Below, piece by piece: positions 11,589-25,065 of a stretch of DNA of 64,000 nucleotides; the first letter of the stretch is position 1, and every line of letters starts with the position of its first letter. Source of the stretch: Anagrus nilaparvatae (taxonomy: Eukaryota; Arthropoda; Insecta; Hymenoptera; Mymaridae). The translations under genes were made by a program, and so were the position numbers. The notes under the pieces were generated by a model. The model saw only the letters and a program-made list of their open reading frames with translations, made no database searches and was not told where the DNA came from. The stretch is from the NCBI GenBank assembly GCA_022575985.1, contig JAKSXM010000132.1, positions 2,666,001 to 2,730,000 on the forward strand, given 5' to 3'.

Positions 11589-12213
11589 GGCGACTTGAAA
11601 ATGGTCCATTTTACCCCTATCACCCCTATATTGAATGCATGAAGAATTTAATCTTAGAAGTGACATTCGATACCAATTCAGTAGAAAAAATAAAGTTTAT
11701 AAATATTTTAGTAGTTTTTAAAAAATTTCGGTCCATTTTACCCATTTCACCCCTACTTTTAAGTACAAGGAGGGGTTGTATGTCAAAACGAAGATTGGAT
11801 TTGGTTTCAGCAGAAAATTTTACTATAGGAAGTCCATTAAAAACTAAAAAAAGGTATTTATAAAGTTTTTGAAAAAACCACCCCTATTGACCAGATAAGG
11901 GTGAAATAAGATTTTTAGTCAAAGTTTTATATTCAAAATATAAATTTTGGATCTGAAAAAGCTATTTCATGAACTTTTTATTATTATTTTGGGACATTAA
12001 AAGTCTTTTGTCCGTCGTTTTCTCGAAATTCTCATTTCACCCCTTTTCACCCTTATTTTTCGGGTATATAGAGTGGTGGTAGGTCAAAACTAACGGCAGA
12101 TTTGGAAAAAGCATGACATTTTACCTATAGGGAACGATTTTTAGCCTTCTATCGATTGATTTTCTTATTATTTTCATTGAGTGTCCGTTTACTTCCGCTT
12201 GGGCACTAATGGG
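11589..12213 (-). repeat. Right inverted arm of piggyBac-type element
   Basis: Reverse complement of the left arm, ending in CCGCTTGGGCACTAATGGG directly before TTAA. Differences from the left arm are few, for example CCAGAGG there against CTATAGG here near the outer end, so the two arms have been kept alike or the insertion is fairly young. Confidence 0.8.
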
Positions 12214-12217
12214 TTAA

Positions 12218-15200
12218 CTTAGTCGCGCGCTCTAACGAGCGCATTAATATATAATACGCAGTCACTCTAAAGACGTATAATAAGGTATTTAATATTAATG
12301 ATTTTATGCAATAAAAGCAAACCAAAATTAAAAAAAAATTATGGTCGAACGTCAACCTAATGACCATATTATGGTAAACATTTAAACCAGGATAGTATCT
12401 ACGAAGTTAATTTAGATTGAATCATATTTTTAATGTTTCAATAATTATAGCTTAACCAGCTAGTAAAAATGAAATTCAAATTTAGTCACATTAAGTATTT
12501 TTATGATAGGCCCTTATGGCCCCTTCCTTGTATCTGCTTGTAAAATATGATTTTCCAAAAATAAATAAAATTTAGTATGTAAAGAGCAATATTACATAAA
12601 TAAAATAAAACTTTGAAGAAAATCAATAAATTAAAATATAAATAAAAAAGTTTTTATAAAAATTTATATTAGCTAAAACATAAATCTTTATAACATTATT
12701 TTCTATAGTAAAGTAATTTGAATTCAAAGATTGTCAAGTAAAACGTTCTTTTTTTTTTCTTTTTGAATAAAGTTAAGGAAATAAAAAAAAAAAATTCGAA
12801 CGACTTTGCAAAAGTAAAAAAAAAAAGCCAAAAAAAAAAATACGTAAAGGTTAGTCCTTTTATTGTAGTATCAGTGTTACGAAACGTGATCGTACTTTAT
12901 TACGTGGATAGAAATTTAACCAGGTCAATCTATGGAAGTTTTATTATGATACTTAATGTTTGATTCTTCTTTTATACTAAAAACTGTTACAAATTTTATC
13001 TGACCATATCGATTATTTAAAAAAAAAAATATTAAATAATAATTTTTTTAAAATTATTTTGTATTTAAATAAATAAATATTGAAAAGAAAATTTACAAAT
13101 TTTATTATACATGATTAAGTATTTTGAAAAAATAAAATGTATTATTGATGTTAAAGAAAATCCCTGTTGCTCTTAAAGTAAACATGCAAACGGTTAACTC
13201 ACGTTTTTCACATATAAATTTTTACAAAGATAAAAAACATAAAAAAAAATATTTTTTTTACTATTCTGAAAAGCTTTAAAATATATGTGTGTGTATAAAG
13301 TATATATTCAAAGTCTTGAATAATACCTATCTATACTATAAAAAATTGCTGACAATCTTTATCCTTTTAAAACTTTTTTTTTCTGCTTTTTTTTTTGTAT
13401 GCTAAATTCTTTTTTTAGGTCAATTATTAGACAAGTTCTAAATATTTGTTATTACATTAAAACTAAATCTTAATTACAAGTTGAGAGCTCTGCTCTGACT
13501 ATTAAAATGTCGTATACAACTGTGCATATTTGATTAACGTATATATATTTCTTTGAAACTGTTTAACTTTTGTTTCATGCGAAAGCCCTATTACAGTGAA
13601 AGTGTAGTATTTAAATACATTTTGACCATTAGTACCACTTTTTGATGATGTGGTTTTCTTTGTAATTAAATATGTATGGTATATTAATTGAAAATGATTT
13701 TTGTCTGTTTCACTTACAGTAGTGAAGAATGTATCTTTATGCATAAATTATTCGAATTTTAATTTATAAATACCCTAATATAGATACCCTACGTCGGTAT
13801 ATGTCAGTTCAAAAAAAAAAAAAAAAAAAAAAAAAAAATAATTGAAAGGAATTTTACTTTATGGAACTACGAGTAATTGATAAAAAACTCATTATTTTGT
13901 AGAAAATTCTATAACAAAATATTCATATTCATATGCATAGTAACATTGAAACTTAAAAAATGGGTACAACTTTTTTAAGGTGAGCTTTTAACTACCAGGA
14001 GATTTTATAGCATATAGTTTATTAACAAAAGTTCATTACTTGTTCCTTTTTCTGTAGTTGTTTTTGTGATATGACTCTTTACAAATAGTTTTACAAATTA
14101 GCGATTATTAAAAAATCTTACAGCAGAACTCTAAATTTAAATTTCTATATATCTTAAACAAATGATTGAAAATAGATAAGTAAAGAATTTTTAAAAATTA
14201 GGAATTTGTACAAAGTTTTCGAGACCTATAAAACTCATTTTAGTCAAAAATTACAATTTTGTCAATAATTTACAAATTGGTGATTTTTGGCCAAATATGG
14301 CCATTGATTACTGACTATAATGACTAAAATTCCAACAGAAAAAAGAAAAGAAACTTGTTTTTATATTTAAACAATCTGTAAAAGGTTTTTCAGATTTAAT
14401 TCTGGTGTAGATTTTCCCCTAATATTCCGGGATGCTCTTGTTATTATACAATTTTTTATTATGAGACTTTAAATCTTAATTCACAAAATTGTTTAATTAT
14501 AAATTTTTCAGCAGACTATAACATAATTTTTTAACAAAACAGTGTGCTAGAAATATAGATAGCCCCCTCACCTATCTTTTTCAACTCTGCTTATATTATA
14601 AATTGCATTTATATGAAAATTTTGTACGTAATTTAAAGGAAATATTAAATAAAATTATAAATTGATTTGAATATCAATTTATTTTATTAAATAGACAGTT
14701 TTAAAAGTACATAAATATATAAACTTCACAATCAACTATTTGTAATACATTAAAATTCCATGTAAATATAATTAAATAGCTTAAGTATTATGTGTATCAA
14801 ATAAAATAAATAAATGTATAGGAAATTAAGTACTTCTATATATTTTTCAATAAAATTAATTGTTTAAAATAAAATTTAATTTAAAATTTAATTTATTTAA
14901 CCACGACTATTCATGTAAATATGAAAATTTTATATAAAAATAAAAAATTAAAATTAAATGAAAAAAATTTTTTTTGCAAGATAAATAAATACAAAAAATA
15001 AAAATTCTAATAAAACTTAGAGTTTTAATATAAAACGGGCAAGATAGCAAAAGCAATAGCTAATTACCATTGAGATTGACTTAAGACAATTGTAATTAAG
15101 AACTTTGCGCTTTGTGAATATTTTGGATATAAGCTTTTAACTTGCTAAAGATTTCATTGTAAATTGTATGTATAATATATGAAAATGAGAGAAAATCTTT

Positions 15201-16861
15201 TAAAGAGAATAATAGATAAAAGTAAGAAATTTTATTTTTATCTAACAAGTCTTCTTTTTTATACTTTTTTTTTGGAAAATATTTTATTTAAATCGATATT
15301 TATTATGTCTTTGGTTAAAATTACTTTTTAAGTATTTTTTTATTTGTACTAATTAGTTTAGTGCTTTTTAAAAATTTTGATAGTATTTCAAACGATGTAC
15401 GAAAAATTAATGGAAAAACAAAAAAAATTACCCTATTAAAAAAAGCAATAGGATTTTTGGGATTTTGAACTCAGATTTTGACCAGAAGTTTTTGAACCCA
15501 CTTTTATCCCACTAAATGAAAATTTTTATTTGAGTTTCAGATTTTTCAGGAAAATTACTATCTAACTCAAACAAATTTAAAAATTTCTAAAACGCTTAAA
15601 AAAAAGGAAAATAAGAAATATAAAAATTTTTTTAAAATATTTATAAAATTTTTATGTAATTATTAAAAACCAGGTCCTAAAAACAGTTCGAGAAAGTCTA
15701 CTCGAGTACTTAGTTTAGATTAACTAACATCTCTTCGTTCCTAAATATACTACTAAAAAATGAATTTGATAACATAAATAAAAAAATAGTTCAACGACTT
15801 AATGGACAGTTTGACAAATATTACCGTATCCTCTTAAAAAATAAGTAAGTAAAAATTAAATCCATGTTTAATAAATTAAAAATTATATATTAAAATTATT
15901 AAAAAAAACTTTATTGTAAGCTTAATTAAGTACAATATTAAATTTTGGTTGTGAAAATAAGTTTAACATAAAGTATACCTATATATAAAACACTTTAGTT
16001 TATATATTAAAGAAGAGTAATTCTTAAGTCTCTTGTAAATACCAACATATTTAAACATTTTAGATATTACATCCTTTAAATCTCTTGTCATTTATTCTCT
16101 TTTATGAAATTTTCTTAACATCACATACTAAATTCATTAAAATAACACCTTTTCTCATTAAGTTTAACTTGTTTTTACTTTTTATGTTTATTCAGACTTA
16201 TTTTAAACTTAATATATTTTTTACAGAAAAAAAAAGATTATTTAACTAAGTAATTTTTTGTAACTTTTGAAACTTAAATAAAAAAAGTCGAGTTAATATT
16301 ACATAAAAGAAAAAAGATTAATTAACAAGCTTATTCAAGTTTTTTTAAAAAAAGTCACTGAAAAAAAAATAGAAAATTATATGTATTATATATAGTTTTA
16401 ATTAGGTATATGGTTTTCAACAAATGGTTATACGTTGCACATATCAAGTAATTACAACTTTTCCATCTGATTGGATATGCCTAAAGTTGTTATTCTAATT
16501 TATATAAATAGAATATAAAGTTAATTTGTGAAAATAGTATAATGTGTTAAAATTACAAACAAGATTTTCAACTTTTAGTTTTATATATATCTGGGTCTGT
16601 CAGTTAATTAGATAAAAGATAGAAATGACTTTTACATGACAAAAACATTATACATGAATGAATAATTTTATGTACTTTTTCTTCATTTTAAATTATATAT
16701 TAGCTTTTCAGGCACGATCAACTTGCATATGTAAATTTATAGATGAAATAATGACTTTTAGTTTTGTCAGGTAAAAAAAATTATACGTTCTAAAAATGTA
16801 TAATTTTTGTAGAAATTTTGTCCCTGGTTTAATTTGGTTTACGTAATATATTTACAATGAA
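12218..16861. other. AT-rich DNA without recognisable genes
   Basis: Nothing was recognised apart from low-complexity tracts: A-rich purine stretches near 12780-12845, and 28 A at 13811-13838. Reading frames of 60-80 codons here show no family signature and have the base composition of the surroundings. Confidence 0.6.
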
Positions 16862-17191
16862 TATCTGTTTTTAAGGTTTAGAACATTTTCGAAAAATTAG
16901 TAAATTTTCAAAAAAATTTGTAAATATTCGAAAAAAATTGTATATTTACTAAATTTATAAAATTTACAAAAAATAGTTGTAAATTTCCGAAAAATAATTG
17001 TGAACTTACAACTTTTTTCGTAAAATCACAAAAAAAAATCGAGAATTCTCGAATTTTTCGATAATATACTAAATTTAGTGAATTTACGATATTTATCGAA
17101 TATTTACAAAATTTTTTGAAAATTCACTAATTTTTCGAAAAAATTCTATTTTTTTTTTTTTGTAAGTTTAAGAAAGTTACTTTTTACAGTG
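16862..17191. mobile_element. Mariner-type palindromic MITE, copy 1
   Basis: First of four copies of one family. The right end reads GAAAGTTACTTTTTACAGTG followed by TA; the left terminus is decayed (ATCTGTTTTTAAGG where other copies have CACTGTAAAAAG). The body is almost wholly self-complementary, built from runs such as TCGAAAAATTAGTAAATTTTC and the central palindrome CGAGAATTCTCG. TA flanks and CACTG ends in the intact copies fit Tc1/mariner-type MITEs. It has no coding sequence. Confidence 0.8.
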
Positions 17192-20100
17192 TATTCATGT
17201 TCGAAAAATTATATCTCAAAACTAAAATAATAAATTAGGAAAACATTTTTGGAATCAGATCGAGGTCGTAAGATTTTCAATATCAAGTGATTTATACAAG
17301 TGGTTTAAATAACCAATCCTTTCCGAACAAATACCAAAAAAAAAAAATTTAGATTTTAAAAATTTCCCTGGGAAAAGTGTTACACATGGGGCCTCTCTAT
17401 GCGAGAAAAATTGTATCCCAAAATCCTGATGAAAAGACACTATGTTCACACAGTTTTCATTTTTCATTAAATAAACAGTTAGTTTTATTTTACAAAGTTC
17501 CATTTTAAGACAATTTAACAGCTAAAATTACTCATATATAAAATTATAAGTGAAAAAAAGTTAAATAAGTAATTTAAAATTGTCTACAGAAATTATATCT
17601 AAAGTAATTAATACAAGACTTAATAACTTTTTTTTCACTCTATAGCTTAAACACACAGGCTGACCATATTACGATAATACTACTTAAGATTTTTGTTTAC
17701 TTAAAGTATGCAAACTAGAAGTGACCTAATTTTTTATAATACCCCATAATAAGAATTACAGTTTAAGTATTTAAATAAACTTCTAAAATATATTTATTTA
17801 AAATAATTTTTCATGAATTAAAGTTAAAAAAATTCAAATACGATTTATAGTAATGAAAAATAAATGCATAAATTCATTTTTTTTTGTAAAACATGCTTAA
17901 AACAATTGGAGTGTAAAGAAATATAAAATACATAAAAAAATATAAAATAGGAAAAAAGTAGCATAATATTACAGAAAATATATGTACGAACTATTTAGTT
18001 ATATATACGCTTTTATGCGGTTATAGGTTTGACCATTCGATTTTATAAAATATAAAGCTATTAAAAATCAATGGTCTGAATAATGAAATATCTATTATCA
18101 ATAATTTTATATTTTGTGTTATATATACTTTGTATTTTTAATTATAAATTATTTTTAAATAAACAGATAATTTTGTTTTTATTTTTAGTTTGTTTTATCA
18201 TCTATTTTTATGCAGATTAAGGTTTTTTTTTAATAATTGCATTTTAGGAACTTAATTTAATATTAATTTTCATAAATGTAGTTTTAAAAATTTTTAAATT
18301 AAATATCCATTTAAGTTAATTTTAAAATATTAAATTATGACATTTAAACTTAAATTTTCTCACGCATTATCAAGTCACGAAAAATTTATTTTTTTACGTA
18401 AAATTTTTTGAGAATTCTAATTCTGAAGTAAGATTTTTATTTGTTCTCCTGGTTTAGCTAGGATATTAACGAAGATATAAAAAAAAAGTTAAATATCTAA
18501 TCAGAAAATTTTTTTGTATCAATAGATGAAAAATCAAAATTTTAAGCATTTTTTTAACAAAAAATTTTTTCGAATTTAAAATTTGAAAATTTAGCATCGA
18601 GTTTCCCTCGAGTTATGGATCAAAATTAACCCTATGTTTTTTTTTTTAAATGACCCAAAATGGACTTATGTTTCCCACCGATTGGGTTTTTTTTTTTTAA
18701 TTGACTTTTTGCAACGCCATCAGTGCATATCTACAAAATTCAAAAAATTTTTATATTTTTATTAAAAAATTCTTTATATTTTTTAGCTTGAATCGTGATG
18801 AAATAATAATAAATAATAATAAATAATAATTAATAATAAAAAATCTTGAATCGATCGAAACGTCGTTAAAAATAAAAAATTTTTAAACATCTTTCACTCG
18901 TAAAAATCATTTTTACCAACTTTAACACATCTTATTAATACTTTACATCGAGTAATAACTTCTTATTAACTTATTAAAAATTTTTCTTATATCTTTTGTA
19001 CTTTCTTCACAATTCACTTTAAAAAATCGATCTAAAAACATGTCTCAAGGCGATATGCCCTCCTTAAAAGCCATAAATGTTTGTATTTATTAAGACATCA
19101 AAGCAACACCAGAAACTTATTGTTAATAAATCAAAACAATAATTACATTTTCAAAATTCTATTTATGTTAAAACGTTGAAAAGCTGACATTAACAAATAT
19201 GTTTGTTAAGACGTTTTAGAATTTCTATAAATAATTAAATTTCATTGAAATCTTTAAGATATAATGTAATAATTATTATCATAAATTCAACAATTTTGAA
19301 TAGTTAAATATTTTATTTTATATTACATTCACAAGCACCTGTTTTCTTTGTTTACATTATTCTGTATTTATCATATCTTCTTTTCATATTTTAGAAAGAA
19401 ACTTACTTGATCAATTTGCAAAAGTCTTTTTTCTCAAAAAATTTTAGGTTTTATTAAAAAAACTATATTAAATTTTACTAAAAAGTTATGAGATTTTTTC
19501 AATGATAAAATTTTTACTATGAGATCCTTATGTATTAATATGGAGCTTATTGAAATAAAATGGTAACTATTGGAAAATTTTAGAAAAATCATTTTGTATA
19601 ATTGATCATATATAGATCTAAAATAAAATTTTATAAATACACTGAAAAAGTATTGAACTTGCATTAAGCGAATTCTTTACTCTCGACACAAGTAAAATCC
19701 TCAAAAAATTTTCAAATTTCATAATTCTGAATAGAATTTTTTATTGACTTTTCTAATTAGATTGAAACATAAAAATCCCATACACCCAAAATTAAATCTA
19801 ATATTTTTTTACACAAAATTCTTATACCTGGTCAAAAAAATTCAAAGAATTACTTAAAAGCAACTTCAAATTTAAATGGAACCAACCATATAACACTTAC
19901 TTTTTGCTCATTCAAAAAAAAAAGTTTGAAATACAGAAAGTTTTAAAAAAAAGATTTGAATAATATACCAAATGATAAATATTCGCTTTTTTTATAATAT
20001 ACTTATGAAGTTTTTATGTTACTTTTTTTTTCTATATTGTTTTTTTTTACTTTACAGATAAACAAACACACATCAAGAATCAAGTAATTTAATATCACAT

Positions 20101-21864
20101 ATATATGAAAAAAACAAAGAAAAAGTCTCTATTTTTTTTTTAACTTAATGTAATTTTAAGTGATAAGTTTATGTGGAAAGTTTTTAAATTTACTTTTTTT
20201 TTTGTTATTAATTTTAATAAAATATTATTTGTGTTATTTGCGGATTTTCTTTACAGGTTTTAGATGCAATATTTTGAAAGTTTTTAGGTCATTGATTAAG
20301 AGAGTAAAAATAGATTTTAAATACTAATTAAGATAAAAATTAATTTTTTTCTGATTTATTCTAATGGGATTCTAATACCCCATTCTAATATCAGATACAA
20401 AAAAATGAGCTTGGTAAAAATGGTAAAAATAGCTGTTTTAAATGGTTAGATCTACTTTGAGGCTAAAAATTCCCACTTAATTTATTTCTCTTCAAAATAG
20501 GACTTGCTTTTTGGCTTTCTGGTAGGTTTAAGTAAATATATTTTTTTTTTAATCATGCCACCATTCAAGGTATGTAAGTGTCAATTTTAGAATCTACTTT
20601 AAAAATTTTTGGCTTACAGTCAGTCAGAGATAAGATCAGCTATTAGTTTAAAACCAGACTCATTTTATACGAATATGTGCATTTAAATTTGCGTCTTTGA
20701 GCAAAGCTGAATTAATTATACCTCTAAAAATATATGTAAAGTAAATATAAATTAAAAAAAAAAAAAATAAAAGAAGAAGAAGAAAAAAAAACAGAAAATT
20801 GTTTAATTAATCTTAAGTTTTGTCAAAAAGAATTTTAGTCCACCTTTTTTTCTTTATACATACATTTTAATTTGGGCGTTATTTATACTAAAGAATTTTT
20901 CCGCAAAGTAAATCCCAGTTAAAAAAAGAAAGCAGACTATTTAATAAAAAAGGTTACGTGATAAAAGACCTTAAGAGTGTATAAAATAAAAGGATTCTTA
21001 AAATATGCAAAATGTTTTTGTTTGAGTCTTTGTGTATATAAAAAAAGTTTGATTTTGCCAAATATATCAGTTTTTGAACTTTTCAATCGATAAGAATAAA
21101 TTTAATATTTTTTTTTTAGAACATAAAGTTTATTTAATCTATAAAGTAAGTTTTTAATATCAACCTGTTACTGAGTTAAAATATACTCGAGGGAGCAATG
21201 ATGATGTGGGTCTTAGACAGTTAGCTTATATATTTTTTTTTTTATCAATTTTGATCTTGGAATAAAAACACTTGAAATAATAAAAAAATCAAGTGAAAAT
21301 AATTTAATATAAGATTTTTTTTTAAACAAAAATTAATTTACAAAAATTTTCTGGTAAATTATTAATAGAAATTTAGTGTATAATTAAATTAAATACAAAA
21401 AATAAAAGAAAAATCTTTTTTTAAGCCTTTGTGTCACTTTTTGTATTTAAAAAAAAAGAAGAAAATAGAATTAGGAAAAAGTAATATATACTTTTCTCGT
21501 ATAATTATTCTTTAACACAAGGTTTTATACCTTTCATGTAATACGAGGATATATACAACAATGATAATATAAAACACACATACATACACACACACACATA
21601 TACGTTTATTTTTACTTTGTTTTCACGCAAATTTATAACTACAGATGTTTGTGTGGTTTATAAATAAAAATGTACTGATATAAAAAAGCCAACGTTGAAA
21701 AGTTTTTTTTAGAAAAAAATAATAAAATGAAAAAACTAAGATTGTTTTTTTATAAAAATAAAAAATATAATTTTTAGTTTACGTGTAACTATTTTTTGAT
21801 TTTTTTTAATTAGAGGAAAAAATATTTTTATTCTTCAAAGAAAAATTTTGTAATTAAGTTTGCA
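17192..21864. other. AT-rich DNA without recognisable genes
   Basis: No gene or element was identified. Simple repeats include an ATAATAATAA series near 18797-18838, which precedes a short GC-richer patch at 19040-19080. A motif resembling a strong 5' splice donor (CAAG then GTATGTAAGT) occurs at 20566-20580, but no open exon of useful length joins it. Confidence 0.5.
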
Positions 21865-21992
21865 GGCACGTATCCAGAAAATTTTTTCGGGAGCTGCCAA
21901 ATTAGATTGTTATAATGTTGCTATTTTTTCAAAAATTATTCATTTCGGGGGGGAGGGGCTTGGCCCCCTTGGCCCCCCTCTGGGTACGTGCC
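21864..21992. mobile_element. Short hAT-like MITE with GC-rich core
   Basis: About 128 bp with termini CAGGCACGTATCCAGA on the left and TCTGGGTACGTGCC on the right, which are inverted. The right half carries a run of G and two GGCCCCC-type blocks that form hairpins. CAGG-type ends recall hAT non-autonomous elements, but an 8-bp target duplication is not clear, so the superfamily is tentative. Confidence 0.6.
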
Positions 21993-22493
21993 TTTATTTG
22001 TTTATTTTTTAGATACTTTGTTTGGGTAAGTATGTTGTTATATAAAAATAAAACTATTGTACTCTTAGTAGCTAATAAATACCCATGAAAGAAAACTTTG
22101 GCTGATGTCCTAAGCAGTTCGTAGCCTGTACAAGTTTTATCACATTTTTATGTACCCAGTAGAAATTATTTCACTTGCAAAAAAAATTTTAACTATTTAA
22201 TTGACATAAAATGGCACTGCACAAGAAAAATAGCTGTTTTTTTATAATTATGAAAACTATGGTGAAATAATATCTTTTCATCAATTATTATTCAGGATAA
22301 AACTTTTCCCGCAAATGAATGGACTATATAAGAACTCACGTATTTCCCGGCCGAGGCGCGATTCTAAAATATATGTTTTCTTACCAATTACGAAGAAAAA
22401 TTATATTTTGTCCTTAGCCGTAAAAAAAGAATATCCCAGATTGTAGTTTGCCATCCTTGACTTCGCCTTGGTTTGAAATTTACGTGCAATCTG

Positions 22494-22744
22494 CACTCAG
22501 CGACTTTTGGTATAGTGGCAACACCAATAGCGCTGGTATTATTATAAGTAAATATTTGGTATCGTGAGAGTGCTAACTTTTTATTTTTGAGTAAAAACGT
22601 TACATCCCCACCCGCGCTGATTTCACTTAATTCACCGAGTTGGTAGCGTCATACGACCAACTTTGTTTCTATATAATACCAAGTATAATGTACTTGTGAA
22701 CACACCAATACTGGTGCTGCCACTATACAAAAAGTCGCCAAGTG
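22494..22744. mobile_element. MITE with 38-bp inverted ends
   Basis: Terminal inverted repeats of about 38 bp with the shared core GTATAGTGGCA and outer ends CACTCAGCGACTTTT (left) and CACTTGGCGACTTTT (right, reverse strand). TG flanks both sides. No reading frame is present. Superfamily not assigned; the CACT start with a two-base flank could fit several DNA-transposon groups. Confidence 0.7.
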
Positions 22745-24323
22745 TGAGCCATTCTTTGTTTTTGTGGCCTAGGATAAAAATATACTATTACAATTTTTCG
22801 GAAAAATTCATAAAATTTAACTAGTTCGCCACCCTCAAGGTACGTTTTTAATCGATACACGGGAGTTTTAATTTTTGGACATTCATTATCATTTATTTCT
22901 CAATTTCACTGATTTCAATTTAAAAATAGTGAACATTTTTGTCTCCTCATTTTTAACGTCCAAAAATAATATTACTTTTTATTATAGTAATTTTTTTGAT
23001 GCAATACCTAATTTTTTCTATGGCAGTTTTATGACAGTATAGAAAAAGATAATTTTTAGTTTTTTTATGTTTTACTTTATTAGATAAAATAGACCATTAA
23101 AAATATTTTTTTATTGCTTAGGGAAACGCAGTGCTAATAATTTGGCAGCGTTTTTTTTTTATTAAAAAATGTTTAAAAATTTATTAAATTTTCTCCTTCT
23201 GATCTGCATTCTATAATATTAGCAACGTGAATTTTGAAATCTTGCATAAATTATTCAATCATTCAGTACAGATCACTCAGTATATAAAAAAAAAAAAAAA
23301 CATTATACTAAAAATCGTTTATTTTCTTATCACACAAAACCATTCCTAAGTTTTTTACTTTTATAACCTAAAAAAAAAAGTCACTTTAGTTTTAAAGAAT
23401 CTAATTTTATTTGTTACAAAGATTCTATTAAATTGCACACATTTATACTAACATATCAAAAACTAACAGTCAACCAACCAAAAAAATACTGTAAAATAAA
23501 AAAGACAATAGTTATCTTTTAACCTAAAAAAAAAGTACTAAGAATCATATTATATCCTAGTCTATTATATTGTTGAGTGTACAGTGTAGATATCGCCTAT
23601 ACTAAAGTCTAAACTTAAACCTTATATTTTCTACATTTTTTTCACTTTTTTATAACTATGTTAATCTTTATTTCATAAAAGTGATTTTATAAAATATTTA
23701 CCAAAAAAAAAACTTTTTTTTAAAAATAAGTCTTTTTTATATTTTTTAATTGTATCTACATTTACATCAAATAAATCACTTAATGATATTTTAAATCCGA
23801 TATGTTATGAAAACGTTATTCTATTTTAATGTATGGGTATTTTTAAATGAAATGAATCTATAAAACTAAAAGTTGTATCCAAATTCTATCTAAAGTATAG
23901 CAGAGAATTTTCTACACACTTTTTACGCATCGGTAGACAAAAAATGTTGTAAGAACCGTGGGACAATCTTTAGAAACGAGAATGGCACTATCACTCTTAC
24001 CCGGCTTTGCCAAACTCTCATGTTACTGATCAAGTTAATGTCTTGGAGTGGAATTTTTTGCTTACGTTGTACACATAGAGAGGCTAAAGATATCGTAAAC
24101 ACCATTGGTTAAAACTTTAATAAGTGACCACAGAATTATCACTCGTATTCAGCTTCGCCCAGTGCCCAGTTAAAATCAATTTTTGGATTCTATGAGGTTC
24201 TATGTGAAATTTTCTGCGCAAGCAAAATTAAAAACGTTTGTTACGATATAATAAACGATTTAGGAAAAATATGAAAATTTGGAGATAATTTCAAAAAAAT
24301 GCAAAAACAAGTAATATGTTATT
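22745..24323. other. AT-rich DNA with one GC-richer patch
   Basis: Nothing was recognised. The 60-codon frame at 24105-23923 (-) lies in a patch of more balanced composition (about 23920-24180), but it shows no family motif and no obvious splice context. Confidence 0.4.
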
Positions 24324-24335
24324 TACTGACTTTTT

Positions 24336-24988
24336 TTTTTAATGCCTTTTTGAGAGATAGAAGATAACCTTCAGCGCACCCGACTTAACTTAACAGCCCC
24401 CAGCTCACCTCTACAAGCAGATCTCTCTCCACCTTTCTCTAACAGCACCCAACCCACCGGTATCCTGCAACGGCTCGGTCCCGCAAGAAGCTGTTTTTAA
24501 GTATATGTTTTTCTTTTTCATATCCACTACCCTCAAGTAGTCCCCACTCCACCGGTTAATCTCAGGTTTACGTTGGAAACACACGAATCCTTTGAGCCCC
24601 ATATAAAGAGGTCTACGTATATGGAACATGTACCGTTTTTGGGGTTAAGCCCTTGCTTGGTTAGACACTAGTTACCCTCGGTGTCGCAGGTGATATGGGT
24701 GAAAAGAATTGTTTCAGAAGTTATAGAGAATATCGCCTTAAATCCTTCCACCAGTGTCATATGCTTGTCACGTGTGTGAGTATTAGTGTACGTGTAATGC
24801 GTATTTACCTATAGTTTCAGGATTTGACCTCTCCCTCGACTGGATCTCTTTTTAACATGGCATGCTAATCACTCGCAACACATAATTTAATTTTCTACGA
24901 AAAAAAAATCAGAGAGGCCTGCCTGGGATCGAACCTCAGACCCAGTTCGGAAGCCCAAAGTCTTTACCACTGAGCCATCGCTTGCTCA
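24336..24988 (-). mobile_element. tRNA-derived SINE-like retroposon, about 650 bp
   Basis: Read on the - strand the element starts with a tRNA-like head, runs about 650 bp at near-balanced base composition, and ends in about 11 A (T-run at 24331-24341). It is bracketed by a direct repeat TACTGACTTTTT (24324-24335 and 24989-25000), the target duplication of a poly(A) retroposon. In the head, TGGCTCAGTGG (24967-24977) matches the RNA polymerase III A box and GGTTCGATCCC (24925-24935) the B box. The T stem does not pair well, so the head is tRNA-derived, not a working tRNA. At 650 bp it is long for a SINE, so it may have an internal insertion or be a compound. A 72-codon frame inside it (24629-24411) is not considered a gene. 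Confidence 0.75.
24911..24988 (-). promoter_or_regulatory. Internal Pol III promoter (A and B boxes) of the SINE
   Basis: A box TGGCTCAGTGG and B box GGTTCGATCCC lie about 32 bp apart, normal for a tRNA-type promoter, and close to the 5' end of the retroposon as expected for SINE heads. These would drive RNA polymerase III transcription towards lower coordinates. Confidence 0.65.
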
Positions 24989-25065
24989 TACTGACTTTTT
25001 ATCTATTACAAACATTCTACCACCCTTAAATACTTAGTAAAATCAAATAAATCACTAAACCTGCA

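Larger units (their letters stand above)
7998..12213. mobile_element. piggyBac-type non-autonomous foldback, 4.2 kb
   Basis: An element bounded by TTAA at 7994-7997 and 12214-12217. The left end begins CCCATTAGTGCCCAAGCGG and the right end is its exact reverse complement. TTAA target duplication plus termini starting CCC are the hallmarks of the piggyBac superfamily. The terminal inverted repeats are about 625 bp each, unusually long, and almost identical. The interior has no transposase-like reading frame. It contains a GC hairpin cluster (8733-8771), a two-fold repeated block of about 650 bp, a nested 430-bp foldback and a truncated second copy of that foldback. It must have been moved by a transposase supplied elsewhere. 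Superfamily call is strong from the ends; internal history is inferred. Confidence 0.8.

Noticed and set aside
19040..19099. ATG followed by a short GC-richer frame (MSQGDMPSLKA)
   Set aside because: Only about 19 codons to the stop, no convincing donor and no partner exon; too little to call an exon.
20560..20581. Strong splice-donor-like sequence CAAG GTATGTAAGT
   Set aside because: The open frame before it is only a few codons long and no matching acceptor and exon was seen, so it may be chance.
23923..24105. 60-codon frame on the - strand in a GC-richer patch
   Set aside because: No recognisable motif, no start or splice context that stands out; composition alone is not enough.
24411..24629. 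72-codon frame inside the SINE-like element
   Set aside because: It is inside a retroposon body with a Pol III head, with no domain signature; best seen as non-coding.
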